Made by a program: the position numbers and the translations under genes. Positions 1 to 7,773 of a DNA stretch of 24,799 nucleotides are shown piece by piece. Below the pieces are notes generated by a model. It was not told the origin of the DNA and did no database searches. It saw only the letters and a list, made by a program, of their open reading frames with translations. Every line of letters starts with the position of its first letter. Position 1 is the stretch's first letter. The stretch is from UBA4719 sp035654835 (GTDB lineage: Bacteria; Actinomycetota; Actinomycetes; Actinomycetales; Dermatophilaceae): the NCBI GenBank assembly GCA_035654835.1, contig DASRVZ010000056.1:1-24799 (forward strand). The letters run 5' to 3'.

Positions 1-93
1 CCGACATGAGGCCTGCGAGGTCATCTGCGTGACATCCACCCATGCATGAGGGCTTCGCGCCTACTGTGCACACGACGGGATCGTGCTGAGCGG

Positions 94-172
94 CTCCCCG
101 GGAAGGAATCGAACCTTCGTCGCTAATCCTGATTCAAAGTCAGGCGGGCCCTGCCAGCAGACCAACCGGGGA
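94..172 (-). tRNA. tRNA-Gln (anticodon UUG)
   Basis: Read on the minus strand, the acceptor arms TCCCCGG and CCGGGGA pair perfectly over seven bases. The anticodon stem CCTGA/TCAGG encloses the loop CTTTGAA, giving anticodon TTG. The T-arm is GAAGG-TTCGATT-CCTTC, with a canonical T-loop. No CCA is encoded; the base after the acceptor is G. Two details are unusual: about 9 nt lie between the anticodon stem and the T-stem, and one extra nucleotide lies between the D-stem and the anticodon stem, so the gene is a few bases longer than usual. It decodes CAA glutamine codons if functional. A CCCGC/GCGGG hairpin without a T-run lies just upstream, at 176-189. Confidence 0.85.
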
Positions 173-248
173 ACGCCCGCTTGCGCGGGGCTTCGGCAAG
201 GGTAGTGGACCGTGATTGCCCACACGGAATCGCCGTCGTGCGGGCAGC

Positions 249-757
249 TCAGCGTGTTGCCGACAACCGGCGACGGACCTCGAGAACATCCTTGGTCTGC
301 CCGTCGGTGTGGTCGTTTCGCCATCCTTCGAGGCCCCGGAACCGAGGCGCCTGGTTGGCCATGGCATGACCGATGACGTCGCACCTGATGCTCGTCGGCA
401 CGATCTGCGACACGTCCCCGTTCTGGGCCACGATGAAGTGCGCGCACGTGCCAGGCAGCTCGCCGAGGTTCGGCGAGTCGTTTGCGAACGTGTTGCGAGC
501 CGACGACGCCGTATCGGTCTCGGTGAAGTACAGGCGACCCGTGCAGGGGCGATGGGCGCGGGCCGCACGGCCGACGTGGTCATCGCGGCTGATGGCTTCG
601 GCGGCGCAACACGTGTCGCGGTGGACGATGAGACACTGGGGGTGGATGACAGGGCCGCATCCGCGCTCGCCGAACCGCTTGCGCCAGCACAGCCGGCAAC
701 GACGATGGGAAAGAACCGCCGCGCCCGCAAGGGCGCGAGCGGCATACCAACGGGCAT
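249..757 (-). pseudogene. Broken lipoprotein N-acetylmuramoyl-L-alanine amidase (amidase_2 / PGRP type)
   Basis: Two minus-strand frames together resemble one secreted peptidoglycan amidase. The first starts at ATG 757 (or 745) and encodes a basic start, a hydrophobic stretch FFPIVVAG and a lipobox VAGC, followed by a Ser/Pro/Thr-rich linker. Near 530-560 the similarity moves to another frame, which reads LYFTETDTASSARNTF, then PGTCAHFIVAQNGDVSQIVP, then DVIGHAMANQ, GLEGWRNDHTD and a stop at 249. These blocks match the order seen in this amidase family. However, the roughly 50 residues that normally lie between the VP...C block and DVIGHA are missing. The residue where I expect the first zinc-ligand His is Tyr (TAC instead of CAC). 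A frameshift, an internal deletion and a lost ligand indicate a dead gene. The alignment is from memory of the family. Confidence 0.6.
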
Positions 758-821
758 GTCTCACAACGACACACGCTTGCGAATGAACCACCGCAGAGAG
801 GTCGATGTTCGACATGATGGC

Positions 822-1484
822 ATGGTGACCCAAGCACGCGAGACCACGTCTGCGACAGCAGCCCGTTCCCGGATGACCGGGAAACAGCGGCGCGAGCAGC
901 TGCTCGAGGTCGGCCGGAAGCTGTTTGCGGACAAGGGCTTCGAAGCCACAACGGTCGAAGAGATCGCGGCCAAGGCAGGGGTCTCGAAGCCGGTTGTCTA
1001 CGAGCACTTCGGGGGCAAAGAGGGGCTGTATGCCGTCGTCGTCGACCGTGAGATCCGTTCCCTGCTGGACGGCATGACCGGGGCGCTCAGCTCCGACGGG
1101 CACGCCCGGGTGCTCCTCGAGCAGGCAGCGCTGGCCCTGCTGGACTACGTCGAGACCTCCACGGACGGCTTCCGGATCCTCGTGCGCGACTCACCTGCCG
1201 GTCAGTCGACAGGGTCCTTCGCCAGTCTGCTCAGCGACGTCGCCTCCCAGGTAGAGCACATCCTCGCGGCCGAGTTCAAGCACCAGAAGCTAGATCCCAA
1301 GACCGCGCCGATCTACGCGCAGATGCTGGTCGGCATGGTGGCGCTGACCGGTCAGTGGTGGATGGACTCGCGCAAGTTCAAGAAAGAGGACGTCGCGGCG
1401 CACCTGGTCAACCTTGCCTGGAACGGCCTGTCCGGGATCAAGCCGAAGCCGACCCTGCGCACCGTGACGAAGTCGCCGAGCTAG
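822..1484 (+). CDS. TetR/AcrR family transcriptional regulator
   Basis: A 220-residue DNA-binding repressor of the TetR family. The N-terminal helix-turn-helix (about residues 20-65) has the classic pattern RREQLLEVGRKLFADKGF, then TTVEEIAAKAGVSKPVVYEHF and GGKEGLYAVV. The remaining two thirds is a helical ligand and dimerisation domain with a WW-containing segment, QWWMDSRKFKKEDVA, whose ligand cannot be told. An upstream in-frame ATG exists at 216, but the region 216-821 overlaps the amidase relic and does not look coding on this strand. I therefore use ATG 822, which is followed directly by a GTG at 825 that is also possible. It converges with the phosphoribosyltransferase gene. No obvious operator is seen upstream. 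Confidence 0.85.
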   Translation: MVTQARETTSATAARSRMTGKQRREQLLEVGRKLFADKGFEATTVEEIAAKAGVSKPVVYEHFGGKEGLYAVVVDREIRSLLDGMTGALSSDGHARVLLEQAALALLDYVETSTDGFRILVRDSPAGQSTGSFASLLSDVASQVEHILAAEFKHQKLDPKTAPIYAQMLVGMVALTGQWWMDSRKFKKEDVAAHLVNLAWNGLSGIKPKPTLRTVTKSPS

Positions 1485-1503
1485 TTCAGCTGCGAAGGCA
1501 CCT

Positions 1504-2160
1504 CTAGCGCGGCGCACCGCTGAGCAGCCGGCGCACTTCTTCGATACTCACCTGTTCGAAGTGCTCGTAGTGCCGCCCCACGCTGCCGAAGTACCGCGGC
1601 TTCTCGACGCAGATGACATCGTCGAACCAGGACCACAGACTGTCGCAGGTGTCGGGAGGCGCGGTCGCCGTCGCAAGGATGACCGGCCCCGCCCCTCGAC
1701 GGTGCAGCACGCCTGCGGCAGCTCGAGCGGTCGCTCCTGTCGCCACACCGTCATCGACGACGACGACCATCCGGCCGATCACGTCGAGAGGACCGCCGGC
1801 CGGTCGCAGCTCGGCCACAACCTGCTCGACCTCACGCGAAGCCTTGCTGATCAGCGACTCCAGCTCGTCCGGACTCAACCCGCTGGATGAGACAACCTCG
1901 TCGTTGAGCACCACTGCGCCATTCTCACCGACCGCGCCCATCGCCAGCTCTGGCTGCCATGGGACGCCGATCTTGCGCACGACGAGCACATCCAGGGGCG
2001 CGTCCAAAGCCTTCGCCACCAAGGCTGCGACGGGGACGCCACCACGTGGGAGGCCCATCACCACGGGGCGCACGGTGTCCATCGGGGATGAGGAAGCAGC
2101 GAGCCGGTCGGCGACCAGCTCAGCCAGCTGACACCCCGCATCGGTCCGGTCCCGGAACAC
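1504..2160 (-). CDS. Phosphoribosyltransferase-domain protein
   Basis: A 218-residue type I phosphoribosyltransferase-fold protein. The PRPP-binding loop is VVVVDDGVATGAT at residues 132-144, with the two acidic residues and the TGAT phosphate loop present. The N-terminal part has GLPRGGVPVA (residues 36-45), VVRKIGVPWQPELAMGAV and VLNDEVV. These are typical of the predicted PRTases that actinobacteria often place near dienelactone-hydrolase-like or erythromycin-esterase-like genes. No such partner is present here. The nucleobase or other acceptor is unknown, so no pathway is assigned. The start is GTG at 2160. A CAGACT hexamer six bases before it may be a weak leaderless -10. It is divergent from the MarR gene and may share its operator. 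Confidence 0.85.
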   Translation of the reverse strand: MFRDRTDAGCQLAELVADRLAASSSPMDTVRPVVMGLPRGGVPVAALVAKALDAPLDVLVVRKIGVPWQPELAMGAVGENGAVVLNDEVVSSSGLSPDELESLISKASREVEQVVAELRPAGGPLDVIGRMVVVVDDGVATGATARAAAGVLHRRGAGPVILATATAPPDTCDSLWSWFDDVICVEKPRYFGSVGRHYEHFEQVSIEEVRRLLSGAPR

Positions 2161-2222
2161 CCTTCAAGTCTGCTCCAGGGCAGGCGGTCCGGTACAGAAC
2201 CTCGCGCTTGACGCCCTCAAGC

Positions 2223-2238
2223 ATCTTGATATCAAGAT
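2223..2238. promoter_or_regulatory. Perfect 16-bp palindrome, probable MarR operator
   Basis: ATCTTGATATCAAGAT is its own reverse complement over all 16 bases. It lies in the divergent intergenic region, 20 bp before the MarR start codon and 62 bp before the phosphoribosyltransferase start. It overlaps the inferred -35 region of the MarR promoter. Size and symmetry fit the operators bound by MarR-family dimers. Binding by this particular MarR is inferred from position. Confidence 0.75.
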
Positions 2239-2252
2239 TCTCGATGTAAACT
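2226..2252 (+). promoter_or_regulatory. Putative leaderless promoter of the MarR gene
   Basis: TTGATA (2226-2231, inside the palindrome) and TAAACT (2247-2252) are separated by 15 bp. The -10 ends six bases before ATG 2259, which would place the transcription start at the start codon. No Shine-Dalgarno sequence precedes the gene. Confidence 0.5.
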
Positions 2253-2258
2253 TTGATC

Positions 2259-2759
2259 ATGCCCGCCACCCCTGCCGACGACGTCGACCGCATCGTCGAG
2301 GCGTGGCATCGCGAGCTGCCTGACCGCGACTTTGCGCCGCTGCACGTCCTGTCGCGCGTCTCACGACTCGCCCGCCACCTCGACCGTGCACGCGGATCAG
2401 CCTTCGCCGAGCACGGCCTCGAGCGCTGGGAGTTCGACGTCCTGTCCGCGCTGCGACGAGCCGGCGCGCCGTACGAGCTCTCGCCCGGGCAGCTGGTCGC
2501 GCAGACGTTGGTGACCAGCGGGACCATGACCAACCGGGTCGACCGGCTCACCGCGCGAGGACTGGTGGGTCGCGGCCCCGATCCGAGCGACCGACGCGGC
2601 GTGAAGGTCACGCTGACCGAGGCCGGCCGCACCGTTGTTGACGGCGCCATGACCGATCTGCTCGACCGCGAGCGCACCCTGCTCCGCCAGCTTGAACCTG
2701 CGGAGCAGGACCAGGTCGCCGAGCTCCTGCGTCGGCTCCTGTCCCCGTTCGACCTCTGA
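2259..2759 (+). CDS. MarR family winged-helix transcriptional regulator
   Basis: A 166-residue MarR-type regulator. After an N-terminal helix comes the helix ERWEFDVLSALRRAGAPYELS. The recognition region SPGQLVAQTLVTSGTMTNRVDRLTARGLV follows. The beta-wing carries the hallmark DPSDRRGVKVTLTEAGR, with the conserved Asp-Arg-Arg. The C-terminal helix is the dimerisation element. ATG 2259 is chosen; a TTG at 2253 in the same frame would add only two residues. A perfect palindrome overlapping its own promoter implies negative autoregulation. Its other target is unknown; the divergent phosphoribosyltransferase is the nearest candidate. It converges with the ABC-F gene. Confidence 0.92.
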   Translation: MPATPADDVDRIVEAWHRELPDRDFAPLHVLSRVSRLARHLDRARGSAFAEHGLERWEFDVLSALRRAGAPYELSPGQLVAQTLVTSGTMTNRVDRLTARGLVGRGPDPSDRRGVKVTLTEAGRTVVDGAMTDLLDRERTLLRQLEPAEQDQVAELLRRLLSPFDL

Positions 2760-2823
2760 CGTTTCGCCCTCCCAGGCCGGTTCTGTGAGGTCGGTTCTCT
2801 GAAGTTCGTGTTCGATCCCCGCG

Positions 2824-4650
2824 TCAGCCGATGATCTCGGCGACCGCAAGCCACTCCAGCTCGAGGGCCTCGCGTTCGTCGACGATGGCCCGAAGCTTGT
2901 CGTTGAGCCCAAGGACAGCCGTATGGTCGGCAGCCTTGGCCGCCATCTCGAGGTGGATCTTGTCCTCCTGCGCCGACAGCTTTGTCAGCAGCCGATCGAT
3001 CCGGTTGAGGTCCTTCTTCGCCTCGCGCAGCTCTGCAGCCGACGGCCCGGTGGATGCTGCCGGCGAAGCAGTCGCACGGGAGCCCGCTGACCCCCCTGAC
3101 GCGCTCGATGCCGCAGCGGACGCGCGGGCGGCCCGACGCAGGTCGAGGTACTGCTCGACCCCACCCGGCAGGTCCCGGACCCCGCCGTCGCCCAGCATCG
3201 CGACCTGACGGTCACACATGCGCTCGAGCAGATAGCGGTCGTGGGAGACGACCAGCAGGGTCCCCGCCCAGCCGTCGAGCACATCCTCCATGGAGGTCAG
3301 CGTCTCGATGTCGAGGTCGTTGGTCGGTTCGTCCAGGATCAGCACGTTGGGCTCGGCCATGAGCAGGCGCAGGAACTGCAAACGCCGACGCTCACCTCCG
3401 GACAGGTCCGAGACGCGGGTCTGCTGACGGCCGCCGCTGAATCCCAGTCTCTTGGCCAGCTGGCTGGCGCTGACCTCCTTGTCCCCCAGCCGGGTGAACT
3501 GTTTGACGTCCTCGATGGCCTCGATGACGCGCCAGTCGGCAAACTTCTCGAGCTCGCGGACCTCCTGCGTCAGGTAGGCCATCGACACCGTCTTGCCGAC
3601 CTTTCGCTTGCCGGCCGACAGCGGCAGGTCCCCGTAGATCGCCCGCATCAGCGTGGACTTGCCGGAGCCGTTGACCCCGACGATGCCGATGCGGTCGCCC
3701 GGCGCGAGTCGCCAGGTCACCCGGTCGAGCAGCCGCCGGTCACCAAAGGACACGGTGGCGTCGATCAGGTCGACGACGTCCTTGCCGAGCCGGGTCGTGG
3801 CGAAGCGCACCAGCGACACATCGTCACGGCCTGCCGGCTCGTCGGCGAGCAGATCGTTGGCCGCGTCGATCCGGAACTTCGGCTTGGTCGAGCGAGCCTG
3901 GGCACCGCGGCGCAGCCACGCCAGCTCCTTGCGCAGCAGGTTGCTGCGACGCTCCTCCGTCACCTCTGCCACGCGGTCTCGCTCCGCCTTGGCGAGCACG
4001 TATGCCGCGTAGCCGCCCTCGTAGGAGCTCACCCCGCCGTCGACGACCTCCCAGGTGGTGGTGGCCACCTCGTCCAGGAACCAGCGGTCGTGGGTGACCG
4101 CCACCACTGCAGTGCCTGGACGGGTACGCCGGGTGGCCAGGTGATCGGCCAGCCACGCCACACCTTCGACATCGAGGTGGTTGGTCGGCTCATCCAGGAG
4201 CAGCAGGTCGGGGTCGGCCGCAAGCAGACCGGCGAGCGCGAGCCGGCGACGCTCACCACCGGACAGCGGGCCCACGATCGCCTCGAGCCCACCCACGTCC
4301 GGGGCGTCGATGCCGCCGAGCAGTCCATCGAGGATGTCGCGGATGCGTGGGTCGCCGGCCCAGACGTGCTCGGGCAGGTCCCCCAGCACCGCCTTGCGGA
4401 TCGTCGCCTCGGGGTCAAGGGTGTCGACCTGGGCGAGCATGCCGATGGTCAGCGTCCCGACCATGGTGACGCGCCCCTCGTCCACCGGCTGAAGACCGGC
4501 AAGCACCCGCAACAAGGTGGTCTTGCCGCCGCCGTTGCGTCCCACGACGCCAACGCGGGTATCGCTGCTGACACCGAGGGATAGGCCGTCGAGGATGCGG
4601 GTCGTGCCGAGCGCCAACGAGGCACGCTCGACCGAGACGAGATTGGCCAT
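2824..4650 (-). CDS. ABC-F family ATP-binding protein (Uup-like)
   Basis: A soluble 608-residue protein with two ABC ATPase domains and no membrane segments. Domain 1 has Walker A GRNGGGKTT at 37-45, signature LSGGERRRLALAG, Walker B LLLLDEPTNHLD and switch THDRWFLDE. A charged linker follows (roughly 210-275). Domain 2 has GVNGSGKST, LSGGERRRLQFLR, LILDEPTNDLD and SHDRYLLER. An Ala/Ser-rich spacer leads to a C-terminal coiled coil (EAKKDLNRIDRLLTKLSAQE onward), as in Uup. ABC-F proteins act on the ribosome, either as translation factors or for antibiotic protection. The tail and housekeeping context favour a Uup-like role rather than resistance. The start lies 5 nt after the ispE stop, so it is probably the last gene of the rpfB-rsmA-ispE transcript. 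Confidence 0.93.
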   Translation of the reverse strand: MANLVSVERASLALGTTRILDGLSLGVSSDTRVGVVGRNGGGKTTLLRVLAGLQPVDEGRVTMVGTLTIGMLAQVDTLDPEATIRKAVLGDLPEHVWAGDPRIRDILDGLLGGIDAPDVGGLEAIVGPLSGGERRRLALAGLLAADPDLLLLDEPTNHLDVEGVAWLADHLATRRTRPGTAVVAVTHDRWFLDEVATTTWEVVDGGVSSYEGGYAAYVLAKAERDRVAEVTEERRSNLLRKELAWLRRGAQARSTKPKFRIDAANDLLADEPAGRDDVSLVRFATTRLGKDVVDLIDATVSFGDRRLLDRVTWRLAPGDRIGIVGVNGSGKSTLMRAIYGDLPLSAGKRKVGKTVSMAYLTQEVRELEKFADWRVIEAIEDVKQFTRLGDKEVSASQLAKRLGFSGGRQQTRVSDLSGGERRRLQFLRLLMAEPNVLILDEPTNDLDIETLTSMEDVLDGWAGTLLVVSHDRYLLERMCDRQVAMLGDGGVRDLPGGVEQYLDLRRAARASAAASSASGGSAGSRATASPAASTGPSAAELREAKKDLNRIDRLLTKLSAQEDKIHLEMAAKAADHTAVLGLNDKLRAIVDEREALELEWLAVAEIIG

Positions 4651-4655
4651 CGTGT

Positions 4656-5600
4656 TCAGCTACTCCTGCGTCCTGTGGGTCCGGTGACGACATGGGCGCC
4701 AGCCACAGGGCCAACGGCCCGCTTCACGACGGATACGGTACCCGAAGCGGTCAGAGCAACGGCCAGGTCCAGACCACGTTCGGTGTCGGCGACCAGGAAG
4801 GCAACCGTTGGCCCGGATCCCGACACGATGCCACCCAGGGCGCCGTACTCGATGCCTGTCCTGAGCACCTCATCGAGCCGTGGCTGTAGCGAGATCGCTG
4901 CCGGCTGCAGGTCGTTGCTCAACGCCCGGCCAAGGGCGGCTGCGTCACCCGAGCGGAGCGCGGTCATCATCGATGCGGACGGCACGGGCTCGGGCACCCG
5001 CAACGACGCCCGCAGGCGGTCGCACTCGGCATAGACCGTGGGCGTCGAGAGTCCGACGTCCCCAAGGGCAAACACCCAGTCATAGTGGCCTCGCCCCAGC
5101 ACGGGCGCCAAGCGGTCCCCGCGACCCGACCCCATCGCCGTACCTCCGGTGAGGGCGAACGGAACGTCGCTGCCGAGCTCGGCACCCAGCTCTTCCAACC
5201 CTGCTCTTGAGGACCCCAAGCCCCAGAGGGCATCGCAGGCCACGAGGGCACCGGCGGCGTCGGCCGATCCACCCGCCATGCCCCCGGCGACGGGGATGTC
5301 CTTGTCGATGGTGATGTGGACGGGGATGTCGATACCGGTCTCGCTGGCCAGCAGGCGCGCTGCCCGCATGGCCAGATTGCTGTCGTCCGTCGGGACCTGG
5401 TCGGCGTACGGGCCGGTGACGGTGACGCCCCAGTCATCGGCCGACTCGACGCTGACGTCGTCATAGAGGCCAACCGCCTGGAACACCGTTGCCAGGTGAT
5501 GGAACCCGTCGGAACGCAGCGGACCAACCATCAGCTCGAGGTTCACCTTGGCCGGGCCCCGGGCCGTGACGCAGATCGCCGTCCTCGCCGCGGAGCTCAT
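4656..5600 (-). CDS. ispE: 4-diphosphocytidyl-2-C-methyl-D-erythritol kinase
   Basis: A 314-residue GHMP kinase of the non-mevalonate (MEP) isoprenoid pathway. It phosphorylates the 2-hydroxyl of CDP-methylerythritol with ATP. The N-terminus has the family motif GPAKVNLELMVGPLRSDGFH, in which Lys18 is the likely catalytic lysine. The glycine-rich ATP loop PVAGGMAGGSADAAGAL lies at 103-119. The C-terminal GGIVSGSGPTVAFLV is the third GHMP motif. Length is normal. ATG 5600 overlaps the rsmA stop by four bases (ATGA), indicating translational coupling. The rpfB-rsmA-ispE order is the conserved actinobacterial arrangement and links cell-wall activation and ribosome maturation to isoprenoid supply. 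Confidence 0.96.
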   Translation of the reverse strand: MSSAARTAICVTARGPAKVNLELMVGPLRSDGFHHLATVFQAVGLYDDVSVESADDWGVTVTGPYADQVPTDDSNLAMRAARLLASETGIDIPVHITIDKDIPVAGGMAGGSADAAGALVACDALWGLGSSRAGLEELGAELGSDVPFALTGGTAMGSGRGDRLAPVLGRGHYDWVFALGDVGLSTPTVYAECDRLRASLRVPEPVPSASMMTALRSGDAAALGRALSNDLQPAAISLQPRLDEVLRTGIEYGALGGIVSGSGPTVAFLVADTERGLDLAVALTASGTVSVVKRAVGPVAGAHVVTGPTGRRSS

Positions 5601-6469
5601 GCGCCCACCAGGGCCGATCGGGCCGCCGCGATCGCCGCGAAGGCATGGATGTCGAGCTGCTCGCCGCGGGTCCGCGGATCCACGCCGGCCGCACGCAGTG
5701 CCGCTTCAGCATTGGCCGCCGAGCCTGCCCACCCAGCCAGAGCCGCACGCAAGGTCTTGCGCCGTTGGGCGAAGGCCGCATCGACGCACGCAAACACCTC
5801 TTTGCGCGAGGCGGGTGTCTGCGGCGGCTCGCGCCGGTTGAGCGCGACCAGGCCGGAGTCCACGTTGGGTGAGGGCCAGAACACCGTGCGGCTCACCGTC
5901 CCCGCGAGCTTGACGTCGGCATACCAGGCGGCCTTGAGGCTGGGTATGCCGTAGGTCTTGTTGCCCGGTGGGGCCACGAGGCGTTCGGCAACCTCGAGCT
6001 GCACCATCACCAAGAGGTGGCGCAGCGTCGGGAAGGCCTCGAGGAAGCTCAGCACCACGGGCACGGAGATGTTGTAGGGCAGGTTCGCGACCAGCGCGGT
6101 GGGCTGGGGGTCGGGCAGGGCGTGCACGGTCATGGCGTCTTGGGCTACGACGTCCAGCCGGTCGCTGTATGCCGGCGCAAGCGCAGCCACGGTGCCCGGC
6201 AACGCCGCCGCGAGAGTGGTGTCGATCTCGACCGCCACGACCCGGGCGACCTGCGGCAGCAGCGCGAGGGTCAGCGAGCCCAGGCCTGGTCCGATCTCCA
6301 CCACGACGTCGTCAGGGCGCACATCGGCCAGGCGCACGATCCGGCGGACGGTGTTGGCGTCGATCACGAAGTTCTGGCCCCAGTGCTTGGTCGGGCGAAC
6401 TCCCAGACGGCCCGCCAGCTCACGGATCTGACCGGCCCCGAGCAGCCCTGCTGGGGCGTCCTCACTCAT
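5597..6469 (-). CDS. rsmA: 16S rRNA (adenine1518-N6/adenine1519-N6)-dimethyltransferase RsmA (KsgA)
   Basis: A 290-residue Rossmann-fold methyltransferase that dimethylates two adjacent adenines near the 3' end of 16S rRNA late in 30S assembly. Diagnostic elements are KHWGQNFVIDANTVRRIV near the N-terminus, the SAM motif VVEIGPGLGS (56-65) and the catalytic NLPYN (129-133). A helical C-terminal rRNA-binding domain contains RRKTLRAALAGW. Length is typical. It lies 54 bp downstream of rpfB. A TAGGCT hexamer ends six bases before the ATG, so it can also be transcribed from its own leaderless promoter in addition to rpfB read-through. Its last bases overlap ispE. Confidence 0.97.
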   Translation of the reverse strand: MSEDAPAGLLGAGQIRELAGRLGVRPTKHWGQNFVIDANTVRRIVRLADVRPDDVVVEIGPGLGSLTLALLPQVARVVAVEIDTTLAAALPGTVAALAPAYSDRLDVVAQDAMTVHALPDPQPTALVANLPYNISVPVVLSFLEAFPTLRHLLVMVQLEVAERLVAPPGNKTYGIPSLKAAWYADVKLAGTVSRTVFWPSPNVDSGLVALNRREPPQTPASRKEVFACVDAAFAQRRKTLRAALAGWAGSAANAEAALRAAGVDPRTRGEQLDIHAFAAIAAARSALVGA

Positions 6470-6475
6470 GTCTGC

Positions 6476-6481
6476 AGCCTA
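6476..6481 (-). promoter_or_regulatory. Leaderless-type -10 element for rsmA
   Basis: TAGGCT on the minus strand is followed by six bases and then the rsmA ATG. This spacing puts the predicted transcription start at the A of ATG, and no Shine-Dalgarno sequence is present. The same hexamer, at nearly the same distance, precedes metG. Confidence 0.55.
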
Positions 6482-6523
6482 GGGCGAAACCTGCCCCCAA
6501 CCTGACCGTTCCCGATGGAGAGG

Positions 6524-7636
6524 TCAGGCGGCCGAGGCACAGCCCCACGGCTGCAGGCCTCGGCTGGCATAGACCGTGTTGGCCACGGCGATCTGTTCGA
6601 GGCGGGTGGCCAGGTCGGCTCGCGCGGCGTACTTTCCGCCGCCGTTGGCCAACCAGGTGCCGCTGTCGAACTGCAGGCCGCCGTAGTAGCCGTTGCCGGT
6701 GTTGATCGACCAGTTGCCGCCGGACTCACACTGGGCGATCCGGTCCCACATCGCCGAGTTGGGGGCGGAGCCGGCCACCACGGGCCGGGCCTTGGTGCCG
6801 ACGGCGAGGATGCGCGACACCGGGGCGGTGGTGACCCGGGAGCTGGTGGCCTTGCGGCTCTCGATCTTGCCGTTGACCCGGGTCACGAAGTAGGTGACGA
6901 CCTTGGCGCCCGGCTGGCCGGCCTTGAGCGTCTTGGTCTCACCGGTGTACATGGTGGCGTCGCTCTTGCGCTGGGTGGCGAAGTCGACGGTCTCGGTGGC
7001 CGTGATGCTCTTCTGCGTCACGCGGGCGACGGCGACCTTGAAGCCGCTCTTGGTGATCGGGGTCGTCAGTGCCGGAGTGACGCGGTCCTTGGCGCCCACG
7101 GTCACCTTGAGCTCGGCGAGCAGCTTGGCGACGGTGGCGCTGGTGGTGCTCGCGGTCAGCGTCCTGCCATCGACCGCGACCGTGACGTCCTTGGGGGTCG
7201 TGACCGACATGGCCAGCCCGGCGCGGCCCAGCGGCTGCGAGCGCGATACGGAGAGCTTGGCGGAGTCGGTGCGGATGCCGAGGTCGGACAACGCGCCGGC
7301 GACGGTGGTCGAGGTCGTCCAGTACTTCTTGGTCTGCCCATCGACGGTGACCGTCAGGAGACGGCCGTAGCGCACGACAACCTTCTGGCCATCGTTGATC
7401 GATGTGGAGAGTCCCGGAGCGATGACGTCATGGGGGCCGACCGTGATGTCCTGGTCGGCCAGCACGTCAGAGACGTCGCCACCGCCGAACATGTGAACTG
7501 CGGACGTCTTGCCGTCAACGGACAGGTTCACCGACTTATCGAAGTGGGCGAAGCCGACGGTGCCCAGCGCTGCGACGACGACGAGGGACACGACAACAGC
7601 GGCTTGGGGGACCCGCCGAACAGGAAGAAAACGCAC
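6524..7636 (-). CDS. rpfB: Resuscitation-promoting factor, RpfB type
   Basis: A 370-residue secreted cell-wall hydrolase that acts on peptidoglycan and promotes regrowth of dormant cells. A membrane anchor or signal segment occupies residues 11-30; no lipobox is visible. Three DUF348-type repeats follow (about 34-85, 93-143 and 150-198), then a G5 domain (about 206-285) with the recognisable TVDFATQRKSD and GETKTLKAGQPGAK. The Rpf domain (294-366) has lysozyme-like catalytic Glu304 in QCESGGNW, with Cys303 and Cys366 placed to form the family disulfide. This is the full RpfB architecture. The start is GTG 7636, with GGAG five bases upstream. A leader with an intrinsic terminator precedes it. 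It lies between tatD and rsmA, as in mycobacteria. Confidence 0.95.
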   Translation of the reverse strand: MRFLPVRRVPQAAVVVSLVVVAALGTVGFAHFDKSVNLSVDGKTSAVHMFGGGDVSDVLADQDITVGPHDVIAPGLSTSINDGQKVVVRYGRLLTVTVDGQTKKYWTTSTTVAGALSDLGIRTDSAKLSVSRSQPLGRAGLAMSVTTPKDVTVAVDGRTLTASTTSATVAKLLAELKVTVGAKDRVTPALTTPITKSGFKVAVARVTQKSITATETVDFATQRKSDATMYTGETKTLKAGQPGAKVVTYFVTRVNGKIESRKATSSRVTTAPVSRILAVGTKARPVVAGSAPNSAMWDRIAQCESGGNWSINTGNGYYGGLQFDSGTWLANGGGKYAARADLATRLEQIAVANTVYASRGLQPWGCASAA

Positions 7637-7694
7637 AGTGCTCCAGAGCTAGCTCGATCCGGGCATCGCGGTTTGGAAGCGTCACGCACTCACG

Positions 7695-7733
7695 AAAAAG
7701 GGGCGCGCGACGTGGTCGTGCACCCCGTGGTGC
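7695..7733 (-). terminator. Intrinsic terminator with competing hairpin in the rpfB leader
   Basis: On the minus strand, GGGGTGCACGAC (7726-7715) pairs with GTCGCGCGCCCC (7711-7700) around a CAC loop. This gives eleven pairs, including one U-G, with a single A/C mismatch. Five T follow directly (7699-7695). The structure ends 58 nt before the rpfB GTG and points towards it. An upstream hairpin GCACC-ACGG-GGTGC (7733-7720) uses part of the terminator's 5' arm, so the two cannot form together. This is a terminator/antiterminator layout. It could alternatively be the tatD transcript terminator, but tatD ends 140 nt earlier. Confidence 0.65.
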
Positions 7734-7773
7734 GTGTCGTCCAAGGTTCATCGAACCCGGCCAACAGTCATCA

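Noticed and set aside
216..821. N-terminal extension of the TetR gene back to 216
   Set aside because: The added 200 residues are antisense to the amidase relic, are Arg/Ala-rich and lack any domain. TetR proteins of this type start shortly before the HTH.
249..1103. Single intact minus-strand gene of 284 residues
   Set aside because: Its first third is antisense to the TetR HTH, and the real signal-peptide-like start is in another frame. Only the C-terminal part has amidase similarity.
2770..2812. Tandem near-repeat of GGTTCTGTGA / GGTTCTCTGA between the MarR and ABC-F genes
   Set aside because: It is too short and imperfect, with no hairpin or T-run, to call a terminator or regulatory site.
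3241..4584. Long plus-strand frame opposite the ABC-F gene
   Set aside because: It is a shadow of a high-GC coding region. It is rich in Gly, His, Val and Gln with no domain, while the minus strand encodes a complete ABC-F protein.
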